From Halonotius sp046719765 (GTDB lineage Archaea; Halobacteriota; Halobacteria; Halobacteriales; Haloferacaceae), in assembly GCF_046719765.1 (NCBI RefSeq), contig NZ_JABEBY010000008.1:62001-126000 (forward strand): a DNA stretch of 64,000 nucleotides, written 5' to 3'. Under the pieces are notes generated by a model. It searched no databases. It saw only the letters and a program-made list of their open reading frames with translations, and was not told the DNA's origin. The translations under genes were made by a program, and so were the position numbers. Positions 41,461-50,850 of this stretch are shown here, piece by piece. Each line of letters opens with the position of its first letter. The first letter of the stretch is position 1.

Positions 41461-42096
41461 TTAGCAGACCGGTTTGGGGTTGACACCCATCGCTTCTAGC
41501 GACTCGGTGTACTCGTCGTAGGCGGCCTGAATCGCCTTGGTTGCGGCCTCCTGGGCGCGCTCGCGGTCGGCATCGTCGGCACAGACCGCCGCAACGAGGT
41601 CGGCCGCCGCGTCGATCTGTTCGGAAACGTCGCTGCCGAGCCCCCGGAACAGACTCGCTGTCTGGGGGTCGGCCTCGCCGGTGAAGTAGCCGGTGTACTG
41701 CTCTTTTGATTTCTTGGCAACGAGACAGCGACCGACAAGGCCGCCAACGCGTTCGACCGTGTTATCGAACTCACGCAGCACCGACTGAATCGCGGGCACG
41801 TCGTTGTCGGCGGCCCGCGGCGGGTCGTCGAGTTCGGCGGCGACCGTCTCGAAGTGGTCGGCCTCTTCGTCGGCAACGGTCGCAAAGAGGTCGGCTGCCT
41901 CAGCGTTGGCCTCGTTGTCGGCCCACGCAGCGAAGGTCTCGCTGGCGGCGTCCTCGGCGATTGCGGCCGCCCGAAGCACGGGTTCCGGATCGAGGTTGCC
42001 GTCGGTTTCGGCGTACAGTGCTTTCGAGGAGCCGAGCCGTGAGAGCGCGGTCTGGTTGGCCTCGCTGACGGCATCGACGAATTCGCTGGCTGTCAT
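41461..42096 (-). CDS. Ferritin-like/rubrerythrin-family protein
   Basis: The 211-residue protein is a helical bundle with two Glu-rich helices: EPVLRAAAIAEDAASETFAAW and ATVADEEADHFETVAAEL, where E-x-x-H provides the di-iron ligand pattern. Additional helices follow. There is no C-terminal rubredoxin CxxC domain. It probably handles peroxide or iron. It ends VNPKPVC with a lone terminal cysteine. Confidence 0.75.
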   Translation of the reverse strand: MTASEFVDAVSEANQTALSRLGSSKALYAETDGNLDPEPVLRAAAIAEDAASETFAAWADNEANAEAADLFATVADEEADHFETVAAELDDPPRAADNDVPAIQSVLREFDNTVERVGGLVGRCLVAKKSKEQYTGYFTGEADPQTASLFRGLGSDVSEQIDAAADLVAAVCADDADRERAQEAATKAIQAAYDEYTESLEAMGVNPKPVC

Positions 42097-42275
42097 ATTC
42101 GGGTGTAGACTGCGAGGGGTCTTGAGTCCTGCCAGTTCGATGGCGTCGCTACAGCTGTCGTCGTCCTTGTATCACGCAAAAAATAACGGCGTTCGAGATT
42201 CGGTGCTCGGATGTCGCTGCCAACTCGGGGAAATGGCGTCGCTGGCTCGCGGGTCGTTTCTCCCCGCTCGCCTAC

Positions 42276-42301
42276 CGAGACGCTCCGACGGTCGCGTCTC
42301 G
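42276..42301. terminator. Perfect 8-bp hairpin next to the rhodanese stop
   Basis: CGAGACGC (42276-42283) and GCGTCTCG (42294-42301) flank a 10-base loop two bases past the stop codon of the minus-strand sulfurtransferase. No T-run follows on that strand, so it may be an mRNA 3'-end stabiliser rather than a classic terminator. Confidence 0.4.
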
Positions 42302-42303
42302 CG

Positions 42304-43170
42304 TTAGTCGTCTGCTTCGCCCGTCTCGATCGGCGCGCCAACGAGGTTCCCCCACTCGGTCCACGACCCATCGTAGTTGATGGTGTCGTCGTAGCCGAGC
42401 AGTTCGTGCAGCGCGAACCAGGCAACCGACGAGCGCTCGCCGATCCGGCAGTAGGCGACGGTCGTCGAGTCGCCGTCGATGCCTTTCTCAGCGTAGAGTT
42501 CCTCGATCTCATCGGCGTCTTTGAACGTGCCGTCATCGTTGGTGACGGCTGCCCACGAGATGTTCTGGGCACCGGGGATGTGGCCGCCGCGCTGGGCGGT
42601 CTCCTGGAGGCCAGTCGGCGCGAGGATCTCCCCGGTGAACTCCTCGGGGGAGCGCACGTCGACGAGCGGCAGGTCGCGGTCGATGGCGTTCTCGACATCG
42701 TCGCGGTAGGCGCGGATGGACTCCCGTGGACCGGAGGCGGTGTAGTCGACCGCGGAGAACGACGGCTCCTCGTCGGTCGTTGGGTAGTCGTTGTCGATCC
42801 AGTACTCGCGGCCACCGTCGAGCAGCTTCACGTCGTCGTGGCCGTAGTATTTGAACTGCCAGTAGGTGTAGGCCGCAAACCAGTTGGCGTTGTCACCGTA
42901 GAGCACCACGGTGGAATCCTCGGTGATGCCGGCCTCACCGAGCAGGGCCTCGAAGTCCTCCTTCGTGAGGATGTCGCGGGTGGTCTGATCCTGCAGATCC
43001 TCCTCCCAGTTGAAGCCGATGGCACCGGGGGCGTGGCTCTCCTCGTAGGCCTCGGTGTCAACGTCGACTTCCACGAGGCGATAGTCGGGGTCGTCGCTCT
43101 GGAACTCATCGAGATGGTCTTCGGCCCAATCGGCCGAGACCAGGACGTCTTTGGAGTAGTCTGATGACAT
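42304..43170 (-). CDS. Sulfurtransferase (tandem rhodanese)
   Basis: The 288-residue protein has two rhodanese domains. The catalytic domain is C-terminal with the active-site cysteine in VAYCRIGERSSVAW. The N-terminal half contains VLVSADWAEDHLDEF and a LYGDNANWFAAYTYW segment where the cysteine is replaced. It transfers sulfane sulfur, for example from thiosulfate, in the cytoplasm. It is divergent from a second sulfurtransferase gene, with 261 bases between. Confidence 0.93.
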   Translation of the reverse strand: MSSDYSKDVLVSADWAEDHLDEFQSDDPDYRLVEVDVDTEAYEESHAPGAIGFNWEEDLQDQTTRDILTKEDFEALLGEAGITEDSTVVLYGDNANWFAAYTYWQFKYYGHDDVKLLDGGREYWIDNDYPTTDEEPSFSAVDYTASGPRESIRAYRDDVENAIDRDLPLVDVRSPEEFTGEILAPTGLQETAQRGGHIPGAQNISWAAVTNDDGTFKDADEIEELYAEKGIDGDSTTVAYCRIGERSSVAWFALHELLGYDDTINYDGSWTEWGNLVGAPIETGEADD

Positions 43171-43431
43171 ACACGCCTTCGTTCACCCCCTACCCGTATA
43201 GACCTACACCCAACGGTGGTTTCGACCGGTCCTAAACGATCCCGGAGAGTTTTGCAGGGATCGACGCCGACGACCGGCCACCGCCGTCGCCGAGGCCGCC
43301 GCAGTCCGTGCCGGCCGGCTGCCGACCCACCGTGGTTCCCCAAAAACAGGCAATTGTCTCCGCTATCCGCGAACACCGGCGGCCATCGGCCGCGGCGAAC
43401 GGTTGAATGGCCGGGGGGACAAACGGCGTGT

Positions 43432-44229
43432 ATGCCCGATTCACTATTGGTCGACCCTGAGTGGCTCGCTGCCCACCGGGACGACCCCGCTGTACATCTC
43501 GTTGATGTACGCGAACTGTGGGAGTACGACACGATCGGCCACATCCCCGGCGCGGTCACCATCCCCTTCGACAGCTACCGTGACGACGACAGCCCCGATC
43601 CGGGGACGCTGCCCGGTGCCGACGCGTTTGGACAACTGCTCGGCGAGGCTGGCATCGACCCGGATGACACCATCGTCGCCTACGACGACACCCACGGCGT
43701 TTTTGCTGCTCGGTTGCTCGTGACGGCGCTCGCCTACGGCCACGAGCACGTCGCCCTCCTCGATGGCGATTTTAGCGCGTGGCAGCGAGCTTACGAGACG
43801 ACGACCGAGTCGCCGACCAACGAGGCTGTCAGCTACGAGATCGACGGGCTTGCCCCAACAGCACCGATCGTCGACCGGGCGGCCGTCGAGACGGCGATCG
43901 CCGACGAGACGGCGACCCTGCTTGACACCCGCAACGAGGCCGAATACGACGAGAGCCACCTGCCGGGGGCGATCCGGATCGACTGGCGGGAGTTTGTCGA
44001 CGACGAGAGCCGCGGCGTCAGACCGGCCGCCGAGATCGAAACGCTGCTGACCGATCGGGGGATCAGCACCGACCGCGACCAGCGGATCATCCTCTACTGT
44101 AACACCTCCCGCCGCCTCAGCCACACCTTCGTCGTCCTCCGCTCGCTGGGGTTCACCGATGTCGTCATCTACGAGGGGAGCATGACCGACTGGGAAGCCG
44201 CCGGCGGCGTGACCGAGACCACAGCGTAA
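43432..44229 (+). CDS. Sulfurtransferase (tandem rhodanese), second copy
   Basis: From ATG 43432 the 265-residue product has the same two-domain plan: LLVDPEWLAAHRDDPAVHLVD at the N-terminus, VAYDDTHGVFAARL in the inactive domain, and IILYCNTSRRLSHTF in the active one with the catalytic cysteine. The loop after Cys (NTSRR) differs from its neighbour (RIGER), so the two copies likely have different donors or acceptors. The upstream in-frame extension is Arg/Pro-rich and rejected. Confidence 0.92.
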   Translation: MPDSLLVDPEWLAAHRDDPAVHLVDVRELWEYDTIGHIPGAVTIPFDSYRDDDSPDPGTLPGADAFGQLLGEAGIDPDDTIVAYDDTHGVFAARLLVTALAYGHEHVALLDGDFSAWQRAYETTTESPTNEAVSYEIDGLAPTAPIVDRAAVETAIADETATLLDTRNEAEYDESHLPGAIRIDWREFVDDESRGVRPAAEIETLLTDRGISTDRDQRIILYCNTSRRLSHTFVVLRSLGFTDVVIYEGSMTDWEAAGGVTETTA

Positions 44230-44317
44230 CCGGACTGTGCAATGATGTATCCTAATGAGCCAGTTGACCGCCAACAATCGCGGATCTCATTTACGCAGTC
44301 ACGATCAAGGGGGTTGT

Positions 44318-44782
44318 ATGACTGATCGGCAGCCCGATGACTCGGCGGCACCCGATCCGACCGTCATCGAGTATCTTGTCGTCACCGTCGGGGATGTGGT
44401 CGCCGCGCTGGAGGCGACACTTGGCACCGGTCGGGACACCGTCCTGCGGATCACGCCGCCGTTTAGCGGGCGGATGCGGGCACGCTTGCATGTCGCTGGT
44501 GGAGAGGGGACGTACGACAGTTCGGAGCCGATCCATATCGATCCGCAGGCTCTCGTCGAGCCGGTGCCGTCGTATCCGACCGCGGCGGAGACGGCCGCGG
44601 AGTTGGACAACCCCGAGGATATCAACACCGAGCGACACGAGGCGGCCCACAGCGAGCGACTCACCGCGTGGCGCGAGACAGTCCGCCGATCGATCGCCGA
44701 CGAGGCAACCATCGAGACGCCGGCGGGATCGATCAGCGTCACGGTGCAGTCACTCGGTGGGCCAGAGACCGATACCGACTAG
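44318..44782 (+). CDS. Acidic hypothetical protein (154 aa)
   Basis: The product begins MTDRQPDDSAAPDPTVIEYL, with a small beta-alpha domain (VVTVGDVVAALEATLGTGRDTVLRITPPFSGRMRARLHV), then SSEPIHIDPQALVEPVPSYPT, and a helical tail region rich in Glu and Ala. No signal or membrane span. I do not recognise it beyond being of haloarchaeal type. The ATG at 44318 is the first that gives acidic composition throughout. Confidence 0.7.
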   Translation: MTDRQPDDSAAPDPTVIEYLVVTVGDVVAALEATLGTGRDTVLRITPPFSGRMRARLHVAGGEGTYDSSEPIHIDPQALVEPVPSYPTAAETAAELDNPEDINTERHEAAHSERLTAWRETVRRSIADEATIETPAGSISVTVQSLGGPETDTD

Positions 44783-44867
44783 GCAGGCTATCGACTGTTT
44801 GCTGTCGCTGGCGATACGGTGGCACCGCTAGGTGGCGAAAAAATACGAAAACCCGATCGTTGACCGT

Positions 44868-45062
44868 CTACAACCGCTGTAGGTTCGTCGCTCGGGGGCC
44901 TTTGTCTGCCTGTTCGATATCGAACTCGACCTCTTCTCCCTCTTCGAGATCAGGGCCGCCAACGTCTTCCATGTGGAAGAACACGTCGTCGTCCGACTCT
45001 TCTGTTTCGATGAATCCGTAACCGCCTGTGTCGTTGAAGAACGCAACCGTACCTTGTGCCAT
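44868..45062 (-). CDS. cspA: Cold-shock protein (CspA family)
   Basis: The 64-residue OB-fold protein shows RNP1-like GYGFIETEE and RNP2-like DVFFHMEDV, then EEVEFDIEQADKGPRATNLQ. It binds single-stranded RNA or DNA as a chaperone. The ATG at 45062 gives the family start MAQGTVAFFNDTGGYGF. Confidence 0.95.
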   Translation of the reverse strand: MAQGTVAFFNDTGGYGFIETEESDDDVFFHMEDVGGPDLEEGEEVEFDIEQADKGPRATNLQRL

Positions 45063-45100
45063 TCGCAACTACTCCAGCCGAAAGTTCGTCGCTCAGATAC

Positions 45101-45112
45101 ATATATTTATGG
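45101..45112 (-). promoter_or_regulatory. Probable TATA box of cspA
   Basis: On the minus strand CCATAAATATAT lies about 40 bases upstream of the cspA ATG, leaving room for a 5' leader of roughly 15-20 bases. It is the most AT-rich stretch in this gap. Confidence 0.45.
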
Positions 45113-45234
45113 GTCATCTCAGATCGCAGGGTTTGTTGGCTCTTCTGTCGCCTCAGGCTGGTTCCGTGAGCGATATCGACGGGTTGAGGCCAATTTCACC
45201 CGAATTTAAATATCTGAGCAGCGGACACCCTTGT

Positions 45235-45403
45235 ATGGGGGACGACGACAACGACCCACTCGCCAGGCCGTCCGGACGCGATTTCGGGCTGGGGCCGATC
45301 ATGGTGGTGCTGCTGTTGCTCATTACGCTCGCCATCGCCGGTATCGTCGGACTGCTCTTTCTCGCCCCGGATCTCGTTGTGATCTCGCCAGGTGCTGTCG
45401 ACG

Positions 45404-45423
<20 letters not shown>
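45235..45423 (+). CDS. Small single-helix membrane protein (62 aa)
   Basis: An acidic N-terminus (MGDDDNDPLARPSGRDFGLG) precedes a membrane helix at about 21-43 (PIMVVLLLLITLAIAGIVG) and a short C-terminus. An AATTTAAATA box about 27 bases upstream supports the start. Its last 20 bases overlap the convergent end of the phosphopantothenate synthetase gene. Unknown function. Confidence 0.65.
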
Positions 45424-46150
<727 letters not shown>

Positions 46151-46231
46151 TGTCGGCTGTTGGACTCCGGCGGCAAAACGTTCGCTCTTCGGCGTCGACA
46201 TCAGCCACGACGCAGCCACGCCGCTCGCTGG

Positions 46232-48439
46232 TCAGAGCTTGTCGGCCGCCAGTGCTTGGTCGGAGCGCCGCCGTGACTGCTCGACTCGGCGTTCGCTCGC
46301 CCGCTCGATGTCGTCGGGCAGCGAGTCGCTGGCCTCCGCCAACCGCGTGGCGGCGCGCTCAAGCCGATCTTGGACGTTGGCGAGGCTCTGATCGGCCTGC
46401 CCGCGGTCGCCGGCCGCAGCACGTTCGGCGGCCCGACGGGCGGATTCGGTGATGGCCTCAAGTGCTCGTCGCAGGCCACGAACCGCGTTTTCCGACCCCT
46501 CAAGCGTCTCGTTGCGGCCGGCTCTGTCGGAGCTACCGTCCGAGTCGGCCGTCTCGTTCGTTTCGTCGCTATCGGTGGTCTCGGTGTCGTCGTCAGAATC
46601 GTCGCTGTCGCTGTCATCGCTGTCATCGCCCTCCTCGACCGCTGCGACGGCGGCACTCGTCTCCTCGGCCACGTCGGCGAGATACGTCGCCAGCGAGGCC
46701 TTGCCGGTTTGGGGGTTGTCGAGTCGAACCCGCTCGTCGGCCTCGGTGGCGGCTTGGTTGACGCGGATCGCGCCGATTTCGTCATCGCTGTCTCTGACTT
46801 CGGTCGTGTACGCGCCGCCGCGGTGAACGTAGACGGCGTCGGGCCCCGACAGCGGCGCGTCGTAGAGCCGGCCGGCGAAGTCGTCCTCGACGGCGAGATC
46901 GGTGAGGTCGCTGTCGGATTCGCTGGGGTCGACTTCGAGTTTCGTCGCGTTCTCGCGGGCGACAAGCGGGATCGATCCCTCGACGCCGGCCGGCGTTACC
47001 CCGCTGTCCGCGACACCGACCGTCTCGCTGTGGGGTTCGACGCCGGCCCCGTTGACGGTCAGCCGGTGCTCGCCCGCGGGCACGTCGTCGACGACGGCGA
47101 CGCCATTGAACGTCGGGACGGCCTCGGGGTCGCTCTCCAACAGCGCGACGCCTTCGACCCCGAGGTCGGCGGTCGTTAGCCCCTCGTTTTCGGGAGCGTC
47201 GTCGTTGCTGACGGCCTGTGAGAGGCTGGCAACGACGGTCGATGCCGAGGCCCGCGCGCCGATGGCGTCGTACCGCTCGGCCAGCGTGGCGCGGTGGTTC
47301 CGATCCGAGATGTCCGCGGCCGGGTCGTCGTATCGCGGTTGTTCCCACGGCACGCCAGTGCTCGTGATGTGACCGGCGATAGCGTCCTCGGCGAACTGTG
47401 GCACCGAAAACTCGAAGCTCAACTGCGGGCCGGTGAACGCCGTGATGTGTTCGATCTCGCTCGTCGGGACGAGGTCGTACTCGGCGTCAACGCTTTCCTC
47501 GGCTTCGATCTCGCCGGCTTCGTCCCGGCCGGCGTACTGGAAGACCAACCCCGTAGCTCTGGCAGGCAACTCGCTCGGCGGCGAGGCGAGTTCGCGGAAC
47601 GAGCTCACGGTCAGCCCTTCGCCGATCAGATCCTCGCGCTCAACGGCCGGCAGGCGGTCATGTTCGTAGAGCGGCGCGCCCTCGTACTCCGGGACGAGGT
47701 AGGGGAGTCGGGAGCCCTCGTCGCGGGGGAGGCCGTAGGCAATCGGGAGGTTGACCACGTCCTGAATGGTCTCGATAGCACTGTTGGTGATGTCGGCGAG
47801 CGCGCCGTCGACCGAGAGCCGTTGGAACCGATCGGCGATCTCGTTGACAGACAGCGCGCTGGAGTGTGAGCCCAACTCGGAGAGAATCCGTGGTTGGGTG
47901 TCGGGATCGGGATCAAGGAACTCATTGTTGGGAACCTTACGAGAGTGAGAGCTGGCAACATAGAGTTGAGGCTCCTCGGTTTCGGTGTCCACGAATACGT
48001 GGAGGACTTCCCAGTCGTGCCAGTGGAAATTGGTCGTGAACTGGTCGAACGCCGAATAATACCAAAACTGGACGACCGAAAGCGGCGAGTCCTCATACGA
48101 GATGCCGTGGTAGAACATCGTGAGTTCGGGCGGCGACTCGGCGTCCTTCGACGCCGCAGTATAGTCGTTGAGCGCGTCGAAACCGTCGACGACCGGCTCG
48201 CCGTCCTGCTCGGACTCGTAGGTTCGGGGATCAGTCGGGAACCATTTCTCGGCCTCGTCGAAGTACAGCGTCGGGGCGTACGCCTCGGCGAGCGCGCGGG
48301 TGCGCTCCTCGCTCAGTGTGGTGGTGCTGCGATCCGGCGCGGGCTCGCTCGCCGAACAGCCAGCGAGCGACGCCGTTCCGGCGATACCGAGCGACGTGAG
48401 TAGACTGCGACGGTTGAGGTGGAGCCGTGGTGACGACAT
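46232..48439 (-). CDS. Large Tat lipoprotein with a Vps62-like N-terminal domain
   Basis: The 735-residue protein has a Tat signal (NRRSLLTSLGIAGTASLAGC, lipobox Cys28). Residues of about 50-330 resemble the Vps62/DUF946 fold: YAPTLYFDEAEKWFPTDP, YYSAFDQFTTNFHWHDWEV, VASSHSR. Then come beta-rich repeats (about 380-570), a Ser/Asp low-complexity linker (about 590-640) and a helical C-terminus with Ala/Arg/Glu. It should be anchored on the outer face. Position between the two CoA pathway genes is unexpected. Function unknown. Confidence 0.78.
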   Translation of the reverse strand: MSSPRLHLNRRSLLTSLGIAGTASLAGCSASEPAPDRSTTTLSEERTRALAEAYAPTLYFDEAEKWFPTDPRTYESEQDGEPVVDGFDALNDYTAASKDAESPPELTMFYHGISYEDSPLSVVQFWYYSAFDQFTTNFHWHDWEVLHVFVDTETEEPQLYVASSHSRKVPNNEFLDPDPDTQPRILSELGSHSSALSVNEIADRFQRLSVDGALADITNSAIETIQDVVNLPIAYGLPRDEGSRLPYLVPEYEGAPLYEHDRLPAVEREDLIGEGLTVSSFRELASPPSELPARATGLVFQYAGRDEAGEIEAEESVDAEYDLVPTSEIEHITAFTGPQLSFEFSVPQFAEDAIAGHITSTGVPWEQPRYDDPAADISDRNHRATLAERYDAIGARASASTVVASLSQAVSNDDAPENEGLTTADLGVEGVALLESDPEAVPTFNGVAVVDDVPAGEHRLTVNGAGVEPHSETVGVADSGVTPAGVEGSIPLVARENATKLEVDPSESDSDLTDLAVEDDFAGRLYDAPLSGPDAVYVHRGGAYTTEVRDSDDEIGAIRVNQAATEADERVRLDNPQTGKASLATYLADVAEETSAAVAAVEEGDDSDDSDSDDSDDDTETTDSDETNETADSDGSSDRAGRNETLEGSENAVRGLRRALEAITESARRAAERAAAGDRGQADQSLANVQDRLERAATRLAEASDSLPDDIERASERRVEQSRRRSDQALAADKL

Positions 48440-48548
48440 GAGTCACCGAACACGTCCTATTGTTGCAGCCGGGCGAAAAGACATGCCTCCGTTTCCACGG
48501 GCGAACGAATAGGTCTTCTGGCGCGTAGACACCGCGGTTTTGGCGTCG

Positions 48549-49391
48549 TCACTCCTCGTCGACGAGCCGAGCCCCGCAGGCGTCGGTGCGACACCGCTGT
48601 GGGTCGTAGCCCGCCGCTGAGAGCCCCTTGTCGGTCGCAAAAACGGTGTTACCGAGCATCGCCATCGCGGCATCGCCGCCAGCGTCGTCGACGGCGGCGA
48701 TAGCGTCAGCGACCTCGTCGGTCAACAGATCGGCCTCCTCGGCGAACGTCCGGGAGACGGCGATGAACTGCTCGACGGTCGGTCGTTCCAGCAGCCGGCT
48801 GAGTGCCGATTCGCCCGCGAGGGTGAGGCCGTCGGTGTCGCCGGCGAGAACCTCCTCGGTCGACACCTCGCCGAAGGTGACGTATTCGATGCGGGGTCGA
48901 GCGGGCAGCCCATCAAGGCGGCCGTGACTCGGTGAGCCGGGATCGATCCGGATCGGCAGCCCGCCGCGGGCTTGGGCGACCACATCGCCGAGGCCGGTGC
49001 CGGCTTCGACCTCCGCACAGTGAGCCAGTGTGATCAGCTCGTTTTCGGTCTTCCCGCAGTCGAAAATGGCGTTGGCGGCGAGCGCGGTGCCGAGGGCGAC
49101 CGCACCGGAGACGCCGAACCCCGCGCCGACCGGCAGCGACGTGGTGGCGTCGACCGCGGCATCGACGCCGAGGCGAGTGCAAACGTCGTCGACGGCGGTG
49201 ATCGACACGTCGTCGCCGTTGAGTCGACAGCCGCTGCCGGGGGCAACAGTCACCTCGACGCCGTCTGAGAGCGTGATCCCAGCCCCGCGGCTGCCCGCCT
49301 GCGCGCAGGTGGCGGCCGTATGCGCGCTGAAGAAGCCGGTGATGTGGCCCGGCACGAACGCCGTCGCCGAGGAATCGTTTTCCGATACCAT
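48549..49391 (-). CDS. Pantoate kinase (GHMP family)
   Basis: The 280-residue product has the archaeal PoK pattern: FVPGHITGFFSAHTAATCAQAG-type N-terminus, then SLPVGAGFGVSGAVALGTAL as the ATP loop and a C-terminal half with AMAMLGNTVFATDKG. It phosphorylates pantoate before condensation with beta-alanine, feeding the PPS enzyme encoded in the same direction downstream. The ATG at 49391 gives the usual length. Confidence 0.93.
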   Translation of the reverse strand: MVSENDSSATAFVPGHITGFFSAHTAATCAQAGSRGAGITLSDGVEVTVAPGSGCRLNGDDVSITAVDDVCTRLGVDAAVDATTSLPVGAGFGVSGAVALGTALAANAIFDCGKTENELITLAHCAEVEAGTGLGDVVAQARGGLPIRIDPGSPSHGRLDGLPARPRIEYVTFGEVSTEEVLAGDTDGLTLAGESALSRLLERPTVEQFIAVSRTFAEEADLLTDEVADAIAAVDDAGGDAAMAMLGNTVFATDKGLSAAGYDPQRCRTDACGARLVDEE

Positions 49392-49431
49392 GTGTTGGTG
49401 GTCGCAGTGCCCTCCGGTGACCGACGGCTCC

Positions 49432-50736
49432 CTACGGCGACAGCCGCTGTCGATCCCGCGGGAACAGCACACCTTCACGAATATTGTCGAGACCGAGCAG
49501 CGTCATCACGAGTCGCTCGCCGCCAAGCCCGAAGCCGGCGTGCGGCGGCATCCCGTATTTGAACATCTTCGTGTAGTAGTCGAACGCCTCGGGGTCGAGA
49601 CCCTGCTGTTCGAACCCTTCGATCAGGTGGTCGTAGCGGTGTTCACGCTGGCCGCCGGAGACGAGTTCCATCCGCGGGTGCATCAGGTCGAAGCCCGTCG
49701 AAAGCTGGTCGTCGTCGTCCTGATCCATGATGTAGAACGGTTTGATCTCGCTGGGCCAGTCGGTGATGAAATAGTGCTCACCCACGTCTTCGCCGAGGGC
49801 GACCTCGCCTTCGGTCGGCAGGTCGTCGCCCCACAGCAGTTGCTCGTCGAGTTCGCCGGTCGCGTTGATGCGCTCGATGGCCTCCTCGTAGCTGAGTCGT
49901 GGGAACTCGCCTGAGGGGACTTCGAACTCCTCGGCAAGCCCGAGCGCGTCGAGTTCGTCCTGACAGTTTTCGGCGACGGCCTCGTAGGCGGCGGTGACGA
50001 CGGCCTCGGCCACGTCCATCGCCTCGTTTTGATCGCAGAAGGCCCCCTCGAAGTCGATGGAGGTCGCCTCGTTGAGGTGTCGCGGCGTGTTGTGTTCCTC
50101 GGCGCGGAAGATCGGGCCGATCTCGAAGACGCGTTCGACGTTCGAGCCGGCGATCAGCTGTTTGAACAGCTGTGGGCTCTGGTTCATGAACGCTTCCTCG
50201 CCGAAGTAGGTGATCGGGAAGAGTTCGGTGCCGCCTTCGGTGCCGGTGGCGACGATCTTCGGCGTGTTGATCTCGGTACAGTCCAGCTCGCGGAACGTCT
50301 CGCGGGCGGCGTGTTGGATCTCCGCGCGGATCGTGAAGATCGCCTGTACCTCCTCCTTGCGGAGGTCAAGCGTGCGGTTGTTGAGCCGCGTCGAGAGTTC
50401 GGCGTCGACCTTCCCGGAGGGATCGAGCGGGAGTTCGGTGTCGGCTTCGGCGATGACCTCGACCGAGTCGGGCGTAATCTCGACGCCCGTGGGTGCGCGC
50501 GGTTCCTCGTCGACCTCGCCGGTCACGGAGATCACGCTCTCGCGGGCGACGTTCAACCCGGTCTCGACGAGGTCGTCATCCATCTCGTCCTTCTCAAATT
50601 TGATCTGAATCTTGCCTGTGGTGTCGCGCAGGATCAGAAAGGCGATGCCGCCGAGGTCGCGGAGCTCGTGCACCCAGCCGGCAACTGTGGCCGTCTCGCC
50701 GGGTTCAGCATCCGCGGTGTAGGTTCGGTTTTCCAT
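49432..50736 (-). CDS. aspS: Aspartate--tRNA ligase, predicted non-discriminating type
   Basis: This 434-residue archaeal-type class II synthetase has the N-terminal OB domain (AGWVHELRDLGGIAFLILRD), motif 2 FRAEEHNTPRHLNEATSIDFE and motif 3 GFGLGGERLVMTLLGLDNIREG. His23 in WVHE and Pro82 in RAPTG occupy the positions where discriminating enzymes have Trp and Lys, so it probably charges both tRNA-Asp and tRNA-Asn and needs GatCAB to make Asn-tRNA. The charge specificity is inference from those residues. Confidence 0.95.
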   Translation of the reverse strand: MENRTYTADAEPGETATVAGWVHELRDLGGIAFLILRDTTGKIQIKFEKDEMDDDLVETGLNVARESVISVTGEVDEEPRAPTGVEITPDSVEVIAEADTELPLDPSGKVDAELSTRLNNRTLDLRKEEVQAIFTIRAEIQHAARETFRELDCTEINTPKIVATGTEGGTELFPITYFGEEAFMNQSPQLFKQLIAGSNVERVFEIGPIFRAEEHNTPRHLNEATSIDFEGAFCDQNEAMDVAEAVVTAAYEAVAENCQDELDALGLAEEFEVPSGEFPRLSYEEAIERINATGELDEQLLWGDDLPTEGEVALGEDVGEHYFITDWPSEIKPFYIMDQDDDDQLSTGFDLMHPRMELVSGGQREHRYDHLIEGFEQQGLDPEAFDYYTKMFKYGMPPHAGFGLGGERLVMTLLGLDNIREGVLFPRDRQRLSP

Positions 50737-50850
50737 ACCCGATGCTGTCGGTCGCTGCCCTTAAACTCGGCTGATTCCGGTTGCGCCATCCTCGGCACGA
50801 CCGGTCTGTGCCTCGGGGCGTTTTTACCACCGCGCGACGAACGCGAGGGC

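Noticed and set aside
50029..50850. In-frame extension upstream of the Bax1-like gene
   Set aside because: It is the reverse-strand shadow of aspS; the DUF790 family start is at the GTG at 50851.
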